NCBI RefSeq assembly: GCF_041260155.1
Contig: NC_091933.1
Coordinates: 26,940,933-27,004,932, forward strand
Direction: 5' to 3'
DNA length: 64,000 nt
Source of the DNA: Ptychodera flava
Taxonomy: Eukaryota; Hemichordata; Enteropneusta; Ptychoderidae
Below, one piece after another: positions 11,601 through 26,600 of the stretch. Made by a program: the position numbers and the translations under genes. The stretch's first letter is position 1. Each line of letters starts with the position of its first letter. Below the pieces are notes generated by a model, which worked only from the letters and a program-made list of their open reading frames with translations, was not told where the DNA came from and did no database searches.

Positions 11601-14600
11601 ATCGGCATTCCTATCCAGCAGATCTACTTTTACTCCAATCAGGAAGAAACAGCCGTCAGAGTGAATAAGTGTATATAGCATCATATCCATTATCTCTTTG
11701 AATGATATCGCATGTATGAAACTGAAAAGCCTGGCAATTAGAAATTTGTCATTTATACAACTTTGAATCCTGTGAACAGTCTAGAAAAAATTATTCAGGG
11801 TCATGAAGCACATGTAGCCAAAAGGTCACGCTGAAATGTACACAGTGATGATCAAGGTTTGATATATGTTGAAACCAAGATTATATGTTGAAATCCGGAT
11901 CTGTAGCAAGCCAAAAGAATAGTAAGTCTTCACTGTATATGGTTGTAATCAGCCAGTTTTATGAGTGCTTTGCATAGTGTCTGTGTTATCTGGAAACATA
12001 TCCCCTTGAATAATGTCATAGTAAAGTTATGATTGAATTCAGTTGTATTTCAGTTGCTTTTCTTGCTGTATCTCTTTCTCAGTAATCACGTATGTGTTTC
12101 ATTGATGTATTGAATTTGACAGGCCAAGCAGAGTATGATGAAGAAGCGTGAAGAAGTCATCATGAAAAAGAGAAACATTGGCTCAGCATCGGGAGCCCCA
12201 CATCTTGTTGTAAGTTGAGAAGTGTGAATGCATCGACATGTCTCTGTGGTCAGTTGGTATTTTCAAGACATCTGCTACACTGTAGCTTGTGGATGAGTGG
12301 CAAGTCGATGAGTGGACATGTTGACTGTCTGTCCAAATGACACATACTGGCAGCATTGCATATTGTATCCCACAAACTCTTTGTATTGTATTTGTAACAA
12401 TTCTTCATAAAATGGTATTTCATCATTTGCCAGTCTGGAAAGAATTATTGCAGTAAATGGGAGTTTGCTCTAAGTCTGAAAGGTGCTAAATTTGATTGCC
12501 CGGAGTGGATAAGTGAAAGTCTGTCAACAGCTGTCATATGTACCGTATTCATCTAAAAGTGGACAAAGTAATTATAATTTTAGTGATAAATAGGCAGTAT
12601 AGTGTAGGAGAAACAAATTTTCTGTATGTGGTTCACAATACACAGTAATTTGTAGGATGTGGATTAACGTTGTATGCTCTGAAAAGTGTTCACGTAGTGT
12701 AGGATCTGTTGCTTCCATGGAAACGGATGAAGATTCCATGACATCAGTTCACATCTTTCTCATTTACCCTGTCAGGTCATCCTGCCCTTGTCTGCTGACG
12801 TTGACCCTGACAAAGTCAGACAGCAACTTCTGTCATCCGATGAATCAGCTGTAGTTTCAGAAAATAACAACATCACGAATGTCGTGTAAGTTGCAGGTTT
12901 TCAAACATTCACTTGTCTTGCATATTACTGGAGACCAAATTAGAGTAGAATTTTTTTGCTGTCAGCTGTCACCAGCTGTCCTTTATGCTACATAATGTTC
13001 ATATGATACAACCATTGCAGGTGACAAGAAGTTTCCTAGAAACTCTTTGATATCTTGTTTTCATAAACAACCTAGTGTATGATTTCCAATAAGCAAGTAC
13101 ACAGCTATTACACAATGACAACAAAATGCAAATTTGTTTCTAAATAATGCCACTATTCAACCAAATCGCTTTACATGAATTATAGAATTATAATATTGCA
13201 ACATCTTCTGTCATTTTCAGAGTACCAAGGTTCAAAACAAGAATTTCCTTCCTGACCCCACCATCTGGTAATCTCACTGCAATACTAGAGGCTGCTAAAG
13301 TAGCAGACACGCTACTCTGTGTCCTCTCACCCGATGGTGGATGGGATAGCTTTGGTGACCTCTGTTTGACCTGCATCTTTGCCCAGGGTCTTCCTGCTAC
13401 AGTCCATGTTGTACAGGTGAGGATGGTGTCAGTATTTTCTCTTCATTTCCCCCACAATTTGACAATGACAGGGTTAAGTTGAATCATAAATCTGTAAACT
13501 ACTTTCACACCATGGTTTGGTCTAGTCCCCTTGTTCACAGTGGCAAATTTTGACCTCTTAACATGGAAATGGGGTGAAAGGTTAGGATTTGATATCATGC
13601 AAATCAGAGGGTGACACAGTGTGTGCATAGATTACACATTTTGTTTTTTGCAATAGTGTCTATGAATCTTGCCGTTTGAAACTTCGTAGAGGATGTTTAT
13701 ATCGTGAGACATCATACAAGGAGATACAGATTGCCTTGGTGGATTCTAAACATGACTTGCATTATGGATAAAGCAAATAGATTAAAATTAAAAATATTTA
13801 AATGAAAGAGAACCAAAAACATGTGCTGTTGATTTTTCACTCACTTGTCAACTCTGGTGCTGTGCAGATATACCACTCAACAAGGATCAGAGTTACACCT
13901 CAGTGTGTTAACTTGTTTTCTGTTTTGTACATTACCAGGGACTCGATGAATTGCCCACGAAGAAACAAGTAGAAGCCAAGAAAAATTTACAGAAAATACT
14001 TGAAAAAAGGTAAGCATTGCGTCTGTATGATAATTGATATGTGAAGAAATGGCCATTGTTGGAGAGTAAATATGTATTTTGTGGTTTGGTGAAAGTTTTT
14101 GCTGTTTTTTGATGTTCCATTACCGTGATGAAATTTGATGTGGGTCTTTTTATTGCGTGTTATCTATTTTACAGTCTGTAAAAAAATAGACAAGGTTTTG
14201 GCCTTTGTCCTCTTTTTCATTAATTATGTTTATTTATGTTTGAGGTACAGTTTACAAAAGAATCCTACGTTTGTATGTAATGTAGAAAGATCCTTTCTTT
14301 TTTGAACAGATTTCCAGATAAAAAGCTGCAGACACTGGATACCAACGCGGAGGGCATGCTTGTCATTAGACAGATCACAAATCAAAAGCTGAGAGAGATC
14401 AAATACAGGAATCACAGATCATACTTGCTGGCTAGGCATGTAGCATTTGAATCAAATGAGGATTCAGTAAGTATGATTTACTTGGTTGAAATTGTGTCCA
14501 TTACCATCATTTACACTGTATCTTGTTTTAAAAATCCATTGTTGATAGTTAACTGTACATCAGTTTACACCATGGACTTTCCCTAGGGATATGTAGTGTG

Positions 14601-17600
14601 CCAAGTAGGATGTACATGTAGCTTATTGGTTTGATAAATATCATTGATATTAATGAATCATTTCAAATCAGCTGGTCAGCCTCAATTGTTCAGTTGCTGT
14701 CAATAATTACAATCTACCTTTAATCTTGTGAATTGCTGCACATTAATCCATGGTCTGACCAAATCTTTAGTTTGTAACTGGTAAATGACAGATTATTGAT
14801 CATGTGTGAACTCTCCCATTGGGCATATCCAGCCTACTGTACATGCCATAATCACTCCAATAGTTCAAATGCGCCATTTGTTCACACATTTATTATTTTT
14901 CAGATTTGTAATTTTATTTTAACCTTGGTCGATTTGACCCCTACATAATGTTGTACCTTTCACTTTTCCCCTTTTCAATTGGACCACTATTGTTACCAAA
15001 TCAACAGGCTGTTCGAAGTTTGTCCCAATGTAAATTGAGAGTACATGTCTACCGAAGGTTCAGATGTGTATGTGAAGCTTGATAAAAAAAGTTGAACAAG
15101 TACAATGTGTTCTGTTCATGTGTGTTATCTTTGAACTCATTTCACCTTGAATGGGAATGACATTGATTTTATCTTTTCATCATGATATTCCAATTCAAAT
15201 TTGTAAATTGTAAATTCGCTCTTGTTTTACATTTCCCACAGTGCTGTTTCACAAGTATTTCTAGTTCTATGTGTTTTAAGGTCAATGTTTGTCTGATACA
15301 GACTGTTGCAGGCACACTCAAGGTGTCGGGTTTCATCCGAGGCAATGGCATGTCGGTCAACGGACTGGTACATCTACCAGGATATGGTGACTTCCAGTTG
15401 TCACAGATTGACCTCCCGCCTGACCCTTGCCCTTTGAACCCAAGAGTAAAGAAACAGAAGAAAGATAGCATGCAGACGGTGAGTGTGAAACATGACTATA
15501 GTGATGGTTGAAGAAGATGGAAAATGTCTGTACTTGCTTATTTCAGCAGAATTAGGTTCTGAGAGCAAGATAAGTAAAGCAGTGATGTGAAAAAAGGTTC
15601 CCAGTAGAGTTTTTGTGAATCGAAAAATCTATAGCAGAACCAACATTTAGCTTTTTTCGCACTGTGACAATGTTACCAGGCACATGCCAAAAACGCACAC
15701 TAAAGAAAATTATATAGATATGGTCCCACTTACTATCTAGCCCTGATCAAAATTTTGACAACTTCTGACTCACTCATTGATTTATGAATTAAAAACAATT
15801 AGTTTGGTCTTGTATTTTGATCAAATAGTCATCTTGCAGCTGCTTGAAATACATGTTGTGGCAAATAGGATCATCAAATTGACGCACATTATCTGCTACC
15901 TTGAAATAGAGTCTATAGAACAAAAAAGCATCTGCAGCACCATTCAGTACATAGTATGCATTTAAAAGTGTGATTCTCCACACAGGATGACAATGGTATG
16001 GATGCCATGGAGGAAGACATCAAACTGCTCGGCAGAGCTGATCCAGCAAGGCAGGAATCTCTGCAGGCAGAAGTTATCCCAGATCCCATGGAGGGTGAAC
16101 AGACTTGGCCGACAGAGGAAGAATTAGCTGAAGCAGAAGGTTAGTTTGAAAAGTGAATAGTTTACAGGTATGGTCCTATTGATGCTGCTTTGGTTAGGGT
16201 GATAGATGCTGTATGCACATAGTCTACTTCATGTGAAGGAAGCAGTATTCTACACACTGTATTAAATGGTATAGCCATTAATTCGCATGATTCCCACCCC
16301 AGGGCAAACGGCGCATTTAATACGGTCCTCAATATGGATACCAATGCAGTGATTTCATGTTTTTAGTGTTACATTTTCTGTGTTTATTTACCCAGTCATG
16401 TTTCGGTAACCCTTATCCTGCCAGACAAACAACTTCAGCATCTGCCAAGTCAGTAAAAACCAGTATTGATCCAAAATCTATGCATATTTTCACTTACTTA
16501 TTTGGCAGGGTATGTCATAGCGGGTTTAGCAAGTAAAAATCAGGTTTACAATATTTGTGTTCAGAGCCCGTCAAATGCTCAGGTCCTTGTTCAGATGCAA
16601 CATATTGGACATGTTATGCCTCACCGCTTTTAACCAACTTGACCTTATGATGACCTATGAACTGACCTTATGGTGACCTATGAACTTAGTAGGATAAGGG
16701 TTAAGGTGTGCGATACAGCATCCCTAAGGTGCCATATCAGTACAGTTGTTTACTCTTTGTCTGAATATCTGTATGACTGGGAACATAACTTGCATTGTGG
16801 CAGTTTGTTAGTCCCCACGGACACCGTCCGGGGGGACTTATAGGTTTGGTCATGTCCGTGCGTGCGTGCGTCCGTCCGTGCGTCCGTCTGTCCGTTCGTG
16901 CGTCCGTCGTTCACGCAGATATCTCAGAGACGCCTAGAGCAATTTCATTCAAACTTGGTACAAAGATAGTACCTACCTCATACAGATGCACGTCGATTTG
17001 TTTCACAATGCGATCAAATTTGGCCGTGTTAGAGGACTTTTTAGTTTTCACCTCCATAGACTCCCATGTATAAGGCAGACCATAGACTCCCATGTATAAG
17101 GCAGACCATAGACTCCCATGTATAAGGCAGACCATAGACTCCCATGTATAAGGCAGACCATAGACTCCCATGTATAAGGCAGTCCATAGACTCCCATGTA
17201 TAAGGCAGTCCATAGACTCCCATGTATAAGGCCAAGAAAAATAAAAATTTAGTTTCTCATCGTATTCATATTGCAAAAAGGATGCAGTGACACAGTTTTT
17301 AGTCCCCACAGATAAAGTCCAGGGGCTCATAGATTGGGTCATGTCAGTCCGTTAGTCCATCCATGTGAGTCCATCCGTTCACGCAGATATCTCAGACGCT
17401 TTGACAAAATGTCACGTGACCTTTGACCTCAAATATACATATTTGTCCATAACTCGGTAACCACAAGTGCTAAACCTTTCATATATGGTATGATGGGACA
17501 CCCTATGATGCCACATATTGTACCTCATTAATTATGTGCATATCTAATTTTGAGCAAGCCAATAGAGCTAGAGGTCTGATTTTTGGTATATATGGATAAC

Positions 17601-20600
17601 TTAGCAATACAATTTTTTTGACAAAATGTCATGTGACCTTGGTGACCTTTGACCTCAAATATACATATTTGTCCATAACTCAGTAATCACTAATGCTACA
17701 CCCTTCATATTTGGTATGATGGGACACCTTATGATGCCACATATTGTTCCTCATTAATTATGTGCATATCTAATTTTGAGCGAGCCAATAGAGCCAGAGG
17801 TCTGATTTTTGGTATGTACGGATAACTTAGCAATGCTATTTTTTTGACAAAATGTCACGTGACCTCAATTACCTTTGACCTCAAATATACATATTTGTGC
17901 ATAACTCAGCAACCACAAGTGCTACACTCTTCATATTTGGTATGATGGGACACCTTATGACGCCACATATTGTTCCTCATTAATTATGCACATATCTAAT
18001 TTTGAGCGAGCCAATAGAGCTAGAGGTCTGATTTTTGGTATATAGGGATAACTTAGCAATACAATTTTTTTGACAAAATGTCACGTGACCTCGGTGACCT
18101 TTGACCTCAAATATACATATTTGTCCATAACTCAGTAACCACAAGTGCTACACCCTTCATATTTGGTATGATGGGACACCTTATGACGCCACATATTGTA
18201 CCTCATTAATTATGCACATATCTAATTTTGAGCGAGCCAATAGAGCTAGAGGTCTGATTTTTGGTATATAGGGATAACTTTGCAATACAATTTTTTTGAC
18301 AAAATGTCACGTGACCTCAATGACCTTTGACCTCAAATATACATATTTGTCCATAACTCAGTAACCACAAGTGCTACACCCTTCATATTGGTATGATGGG
18401 ACACCTTATGACGCCACATATTGTACCTCATTAATTATGTGCATATCTAATTTTGAGCAAGCCAATAGAGCTAGAGGTCTGATTTTTGGTATATAGGGAT
18501 AACTTAGCAATACAATTTTTTTGACAAAATGTCACGTGACCTGAATGACCTTTGACCTCAAATATACATATTTGTCCATAACTCAGTAACCACAAGTGCT
18601 ACACCCTTCATATTTGGTATGATGGGACACCTTATGACGCCACATATTGTACCTCATTAATTATGCACATATCTAATTTTGAGCGAGCCAATAGAGCTAG
18701 AGGTCTGATTTTTGGTATATAGGGATAATTTAGCAATACAATTATTTTGACATAATGTCACGTGACCTCGGTGACCTTTGACCTCAAATATACATATTTG
18801 TCCAAAACTCAGTAACCACAAGTGCTACACCCTTCATATTTGGTATGATGGGGGACACCTTATGACGCCACATATTGTACCTCATTAATTATGCACATAT
18901 CTAATTTTGAGCGAGCCAATAGAGCTAGAGGTCTGATTTTTGGTATGTAGGGATAACTTAGCAATACAATTTTTTTGAAAAAATGTCATGTGACCTCAAT
19001 GACCTTTGACCTCAAATATACATATTTGTCCATAACTCAGGAACCACAAGTGCTACACCCTTCATATTTGGTATGATGGGACACCTTATGACGCCACATA
19101 TTGTACCTCATTAATTATGTGCATATCTAATTTTGAGCAAGCCAATAGAGGTAAATGTATGATTTTTAGTATATAGGGACAGACTATAGGATAGAAATTT
19201 TTTGACAAAATGTCATGTGACCTCGATAACCTTTTACCTAAAATACACGATTATGTCAATAAATAAGTAACCACAAGTGCTATGTCCTTTATATTTAGTA
19301 GGATAGGAGACCTTATGACAACACATGCTTTACCTCGTTAATTATGCCCATATATAATTGTGGGCAAGCCAATAGAGGTAGAGGTCTGAATTTTGGTATA
19401 TAGGGATTAATTAGCAATACAGTGTTTTTTTTTCAAAATGTCACGTGGCCTTGATTATACATATATATGCATAACTCAGTAACCACAAGTTCTTTACGCT
19501 TCAATTTTGATAGGATAGTAGACCTTAAGATGTCACATCTTGTACCTCATTTATTATGCACATATGTATTTCTTGGCAGGCCAATAGAGCTAGAGGTCTG
19601 ATCTTTTTTCCCGATTTAGAACCATAACTTAGACATGCCTCTTGTTTCAAAATGGGAACAATGACATAGACCTATGTGCCCATAAATCTGAACATATACA
19701 CTCCAGTGATACTTCTTAAAGGCGGAGCCTCCCTTTAAAAGGGTGCCAACCTATGGCGGCGTTCATTGTATAGGTGGACACCAAACAGGTAACATGAGGG
19801 CACACACTCCACAAAATGCCACTTTTTAGTTTTTTCCAGCCGCAAAAACATTGACAGACTGCCAAGCGGTTAGCACGAAGCTGCTGTCGATCAAACCCTG
19901 TGGTTATATTCAAATTCTAACTTGACTGGACGATGTTTTTTAAGGAAATTCGAGTGTGGTGCTGAGGAATAAATGACCGTTGGCAATTTGAACCGACCGT
20001 CAATCAAACTGTTATATAAGCTCTGTTTGCAGGATTAGCAAAAGGGGACAAAAGATGGAGATCAGTTTGTGTAATTAATGTTATAGAAATCAAACATCGT
20101 ACTGGCCATGTGTTTGACTGGGAGGAGAACTCCACTAATGCGAGAAACCTGGGATTGAAAAGTGCGGCTTTAATGACCTCATTTCCCTGCCCCATCAAGA
20201 CTAATACTCCTATTACAAGTGGGGACTATGTCATTGTCAATGACTTGTTAATGGTATATCATATACTTCATTTTCTCCAAATCATGCTTTCCTGATATAA
20301 AGCACTCCAAAAAGCTGCCACGGAGAAGAAGAAGATACTGAAGAAAGTTCCTAAGGGAACTTCAGAGTATCAGGCAGCATGGATAGTGGATGAAGATGAG
20401 AGAGAAATTGACGATGATGATGATGATGATAACATGGCAGATCATGTGAGTATGGAATATTTGGATCTGTATTAGTATTGAAGCCGAGGATCATAAATAC
20501 TGTATCTCATGCTGTGTGACATGTAGAATAAATACTTGGCATGTACCTGTAAATTGTGAAGACAGTGATTGATTGTATCTTGCGAAAAGCTACAATACAT

Positions 20601-23600
20601 ACGTAGATCCAGATGGATTGGTCCAAGTGTAGATCCAGGTGGACTGGATCAGGCATAGATCCTGGTTCATTTTGATTACACTGCTGGAAATGAAGAGCAT
20701 AGTGTATGAGATGCAAAGTGTTAACTAAATTAAGGTGAAGATGGTGCAACCGAGAGTAATGAGTTAGCAAGATAGTATTTTGACACACATTGCAGTCTCT
20801 CATGTATAATGATATATGACAATCTGATAACAGAAAGGAAAAGTCTATCAGCCCACCAATTCACTCATATCTGTCTTTTTACCATCAAGGATTCCACAGA
20901 TGACAGTGATGAAGATGGAAGTGATGATGAGGAGTTTGCTGCCATGGAACAGTCTGATGAGGAGGGAGAAGGAAGTGATGGAGACAGAGCAGACATGGAA
21001 ACGGTCAGTCTTTAAATTGTATTTAAATTGCATCAGGTGTATGTAAGGCAATATTATCATGGCAGAAACGCAATTCAAAATCATCTACTGATCATTTTGT
21101 TGTATATGTGATACAATGGTGTCCTTGCGTGCAGCATATGAACAGCGCCCCCAACGGCCACATTTTTTCATACCTTGCCAGATGGGACAATATCATCACA
21201 ATATCACCGTGAAGTTGTGTGATAGAAAGAGAACACCTTGGTATTTTAGAGACTGTAACATGCATCCATGTGACAATCATGACCTACATCTGCATCAGAT
21301 CTTTGTCAAGATAATCGTGTCTTTTTTCATTCCCCTTTGTGTCAATGTGATGACAGATAACGGTAACTGAAGTGGATGATGATGAAAAATACGATGAAAA
21401 TTTAGACTTGGAAGAAGAGAGGACAATGTAAGTTGTTGTATTTCTTAAACACCAATGTCGGTTTAGAAATCAAAATCCTATGACTGCAAGAGCTTATTGT
21501 AACTTATGGACTCGCAAAAGTGACGCTCAAAGCGTTTTTTTATGCATGAGAAAGCGTCCAGGTTATCAGTTCTGCACTCCAGAGTTGTAATGCAAGTGTA
21601 AGCAGATATTACAGTGCATTATTGGTTTCTGTCATTGCAGGTTGGAGAAATATAGGTCAGAGCGTCAACATGTAATGTTTCCAGATGAAATGGACACACC
21701 CATGGATGTGGCAGCAAGAGTGAGATTTCAAAAGTTAGTTACATTAATTCTAGACTTGGTTCAAGTCTGTGATTTGTGAACGTTTGAGTGGGGAGACTAG
21801 CTGTGTTCTGTTTCATATAAAACGTGTGAGTGAGGTGAATGCGGTGAGTGAGGAGAACGTGATAATATGGTGTTTGTACATTTTTTCCAATACGCCTAGA
21901 CAAATTGTTTTATTGTTTAACCAGAGGTGAATAGTATTTTTCACTGTATATGGTTTGAATATTGTGACAGTTTTATGCCACCTTTAACATTGTGATGCAC
22001 TTACTCTGCATGGAACAGGTATCGAGGTTTGAAAAGTTTCCGGACATCACCGTGGGATCCAAAAGAAAACCTTCCAACAGACTACGCAAGAATTTTTCAA
22101 TTTCAGAATTTTAAGACAACCTCAAAGAGAGTTGTAAACCAAGAAGTAGAGGAGACAGCCATGGTAAGAAAAGTGAAATTTGCATCAGAGAAAAGTTTAC
22201 TACTTTGAGAAAGGAATACCTTTTTTTCGATAAGTTAATATTTTAGTAATTTGCTGCTTGCTGGGAACATTGCTTCAATTCCAATTTATCAAAGTTCTTG
22301 GATGTATGAGTCTGTGTAGGAAAAATTAGGCAGAGTTGGTCATGAAATAATGAGTAATAGACATATTCACAGATCAAAGATGAGATGAGAAAATGTGTAC
22401 GTATACAACACAGAGAGAGGCAAGTTAATTGAGCTTTTTACTTTTGCTCCAGAAAGTTCAGATAGACAAATGACAAATAATTTATTAATAACATTCTTGT
22501 ACATGTGTATTATTTACAGGCTGGTTGGTATGTGACGCTGCATATAGTTAATGTTCCAAAAGTCTTTATGGGTGAGTTCATTTGATAGTTGAGTTCATTT
22601 TATGAGTCCTGATAGATCTGTCTAGAAGGTTGTTTATTTATTTATGTTGGAACATTCAACTTTAGGACATGTCAAGAAAAACAGTATTTAGCCATTGTCA
22701 CTTCACGTCCAGTGTTGTCTGCTGCATACTAGAGTGCACAGTTCAAATGAATGTTTTCTTTTGAATGTACTTGAACAGAAGAGAAAGGCTGTAGTGTATC
22801 TGCATTCCTCCTAAACACTCTCAGGTACATGACCTGTGTGGATATAGGTGTAGAGCTGCCATGTTCACTTTTTGAAGAAACATTGAAAATCAAACTGTTG
22901 AATCACAGCCTGGCAGTGTTCCTCTCCACTTTTTAGAAAACTTTGACCAGGAGAAACCTCTGGTGGTATTTGCCTTGCTGCAGTATGAGCAAAAGGTGAG
23001 TGTAACAACCATTTCTTTGACTTGGCCTGTTCTAGTTAGCCAAGCCTGACCTCAGGAACGATGTATCCTCAACTTGTGTACAGACAATTGAGAGAAACTG
23101 TTTTTTAATTGACAAGGTGTGAATAGAAGTGTGATGTCATAATCCTGCAGAAAATTAACAAGTTTATATGATTTTTTTCGCCTCTTTTGTCAGATGTCTG
23201 TTTTACACTTTGCTTTGAAGAAATATCACTCATGCAGAGAACCCATCAAGTCGAAGGTAAGTATTCCACATTAGAGAAAGGAACTAAACATTTGGAAAAA
23301 CAAAATTACAGTAAAACAGAAAGAAGTTTGTGTGTTCAATGCACACCTCTGTTGTATATGAAGTCGAGATAGTACGTAACACTTTGGCTGCCTGATTTTG
23401 GAAGTTCATTTTTCTCAAATGCCTCAAATGAAAGGTTTGAGCTTGATTAAGAAAGCTGTGGGACACCTATTAGGCGTACATGTGGTTTGCAGCAGATACT
23501 GTGTTCAGTTCATGAACAAAAGTTTTTGCTCTCTGTCTGTAGGAACCTTTAATATTTCAAGTTGGTTGCAGGAGGTTCTCAGCAGGGCCTATCTTTTCTC

Positions 23601-26600
23601 AGCATACGGTTGGAAACAAACACAAGGTATGATATCTTAAGTGTAAGAGATCTTGGCAGTATGAGCATTAATATCAAGCATCATCTACTGAACTGATTAT
23701 GAAGTATTTTAGAGCAGAAGGGCTGGAGCACACTGCATAGAAATCTGTTCCTAAAATTTCAGTCATGACATTGCGCCGAGACAACCATCATCATGGAATC
23801 ATGGAACAGATTCCATTTAACTTTTCTTGTTTTAAAGTAGAACAGATAGTTGTCTCCACAAACATATCTAACGCTGTCATTTCAGAATGGTTATTGTTTT
23901 GCAAGCAGGTGTTTCTTTTGCAAAGTCTTGACCGCAAGGGAAAGACCACTGAATAGTTGTTTAAGGTAGAATGTCCCTCAAAAGTGAAAAAACTTTTGCT
24001 CAAACTTTCCTCGATGAAACTTCCCACCATTCTTTCACTAAATGAAGAATAAAAATCAGGAATCACTTGGCAAACTTTGGTACTAGAGAGACAAATTACC
24101 CAACCTTTCCCAATATTTGAAATTCAAAATCCACATCCATGTGTTTACTCCATGCGGAAAAATAAAATGTTCAATTCTCAAAAAAAACAAGATGGTGGAA
24201 ACTGTTCTTACTCCAAGAGCTTTGAGAGCCCCACAAGCAGTAGAACAGAAACATATTTCAAAAACTTGAGAGTCCGAATATCTGTCCCTGACTCCCTGAG
24301 GCGGACTCTGCAAAGGGTTTCAACATGTTATGGTGTAAACAGCTGGACTGTGGAAAGGCGGTCACATTTTTTCACTCCTTTCAATTCCTACAGAATGAGA
24401 GATACTTGAGAAAAGATGGCATCACAGTGGCCAGTGTCTATGCACCGATTACATTTCCACCAGCTTCTGTCCTAGTTTTTAAAGAAAACCTTGATGGTAA
24501 GGATCATGAAAAACTCTGACTTACAACGGTAGAATGCACCATAGGGACCAGTGTCTTCAAATGGTCCAAGATCCAAGGTCTGCATTTTTTTACTCACATT
24601 TGGTATACCAATGTGAGGTTATCGTATAAGCTGAATTGATTTGCATGTCTGTATATTTGTGGGTATGTGCGGATGTATGTCCGTCACACAAAGGCTCCCA
24701 TACTGCCAAAGCTACCGTCTCAGTATTTGGTGTACAGGTAGATGTAGGGGTTGAGATGTGAATTTGTTCAAATGAACACATCAGTGTCAAAAATGTGCAA
24801 TGAGGTAAGAAAAAGGGAATTTCTGCATGTGTGCAGGAGTGACAGGCTAACTCCACTTATCTTGAGTCATTTCCTGTCATTGTTTATGAACTGTTACATA
24901 TTAACAGAACTGCCCAAACCATAGACAGTAGAGGGGAGGAAGACCTTCAGTAGAGGGGAGTTGTTTATGAATTGTTACATATTAACAGAACTGCCGAAAC
25001 CATAGACAGTAGAGGGGAGGAAGACCGTCAGTAGAGGGGAGTGTTTATGAACTGTTACCGTCAGTAGAGGGGAGGAAGAGCGTCTATGGTCAAACTAAGA
25101 GGGGCTAGCTGCCTTTCAGCTATGCATGTTGCTAAAGTTGACCTCCAGTACCTAAAATTTCGGACCTTAATTACTTTTGTCATTCTTGTTTTTCTGGTTT
25201 AAATATTTCTTGTTGTTTTCTGGTTGTACTGTGCAGAAATCATTGTCATAACATCAACGTAGAATTTTCCTGCGCTGAACAGATAGAAACAACATTTATT
25301 GTTGATCTTTGTTAACCCACACTGGCATGTACCAATTCTGATCAAATTTGAGCGACACCGTATAATTGCGGTATTTTTTTTCTGGTTGTACTGTGCAGAA
25401 ATCATTGTCATAACATCGACGTAGAATTTTCCTGCACTGAACAGATAGAAACAACATGTATTGTTGATCTTTGGTACCCATACTGGTATATACCAATTCT
25501 GATCAAATGTGAGCGACACGGTATAATTGCGGTATTTTTTAGTGTTTCACTAATCGTAATATTTACACTGATTTTAAAGCGAATAATTTAAGTTTTCCTT
25601 GAGCAATGTTGGGTGAACTTACAATACTTTGTTCTTTGAGTCCGGAACAGCAAAGGATCGTGAAAAATTTGAGTCTGAATGTGAAAAGCCATAAAAGGAG
25701 CATATCAATAGTTGTAATGTGTGTTTTGTTATGATGTAATGTTTACAATTCAGCAGTGTAGCTGGGAAAATAAAATTACTTCAAGTTAGGTCAGATGCAC
25801 AGCTATTGAGGTTTCATTTGGTGCATAAATTGATAAAGATTATCGGGTTTTCCCTTCATGCAACCAAAAAGCCACCTTGTTATAGGGGAAAGCCAGGAAA
25901 CCAAAATACCCTTACCTATTACCGATGTTCCAAAACTTTAGCAAAGAGAGTGTTTTCTCTATTACCTTGCAGGTTCACACACATTTGTAGCTGTAGGCAC
26001 CTTGCTCGGTGTGGAACCCAACAGAATCGTCTGCAAGAGAGTTGTGCTCAGTGGACATCCTTACAAGATCAACAAGAAGAAATCAGTCTTGCGTTACATG
26101 TTTTTTAATCGAGGTGAGTTGTATGTGCATTTCCGTCATGCACCATAAATATATGTATTCATGTAGGCATTTATTTTAGAAGTTTTTTGCAATAAGCTGG
26201 GTGCGAGCTTCCTGTAACTGGGGTGGTCATGATTTTTGCAGTAGACAGGCAAAGTGGTCTTTCAAAGTGGATATGGACCAACAGGAAGATTATTGTTATT
26301 CAACTATTTTCTTTTCTTTAAAAGTTAGGCATAAGATGGGGGTATGGAACGGTCAAACAGTCTCAAGGACTTCACACATTTGCAAGTCATTAAATCAAAT
26401 CTTGAAATTAGAAGATATTCATATCGGGTGTGTTGTTCATGAGTTTAACCCTTTTCCTGCCAGACAGTAATAACTGTATCACTTCCCCATCAGCCAAGTC
26501 AGTAAAAAGCGGTATTGAGCCAAATATGACGTATTTTCACCCACTTGGCTTGGTATGTTATAGCATCTTTTGTCCAAAAAAATTCAACTTTACAGTATTA

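Noticed and set aside
16911-17342. 143-codon minus-strand ORF with repeated [16 protein letters not shown] peptide
   Set aside because: It is the translation of the 26-bp minisatellite; all frames of such an array stay open.
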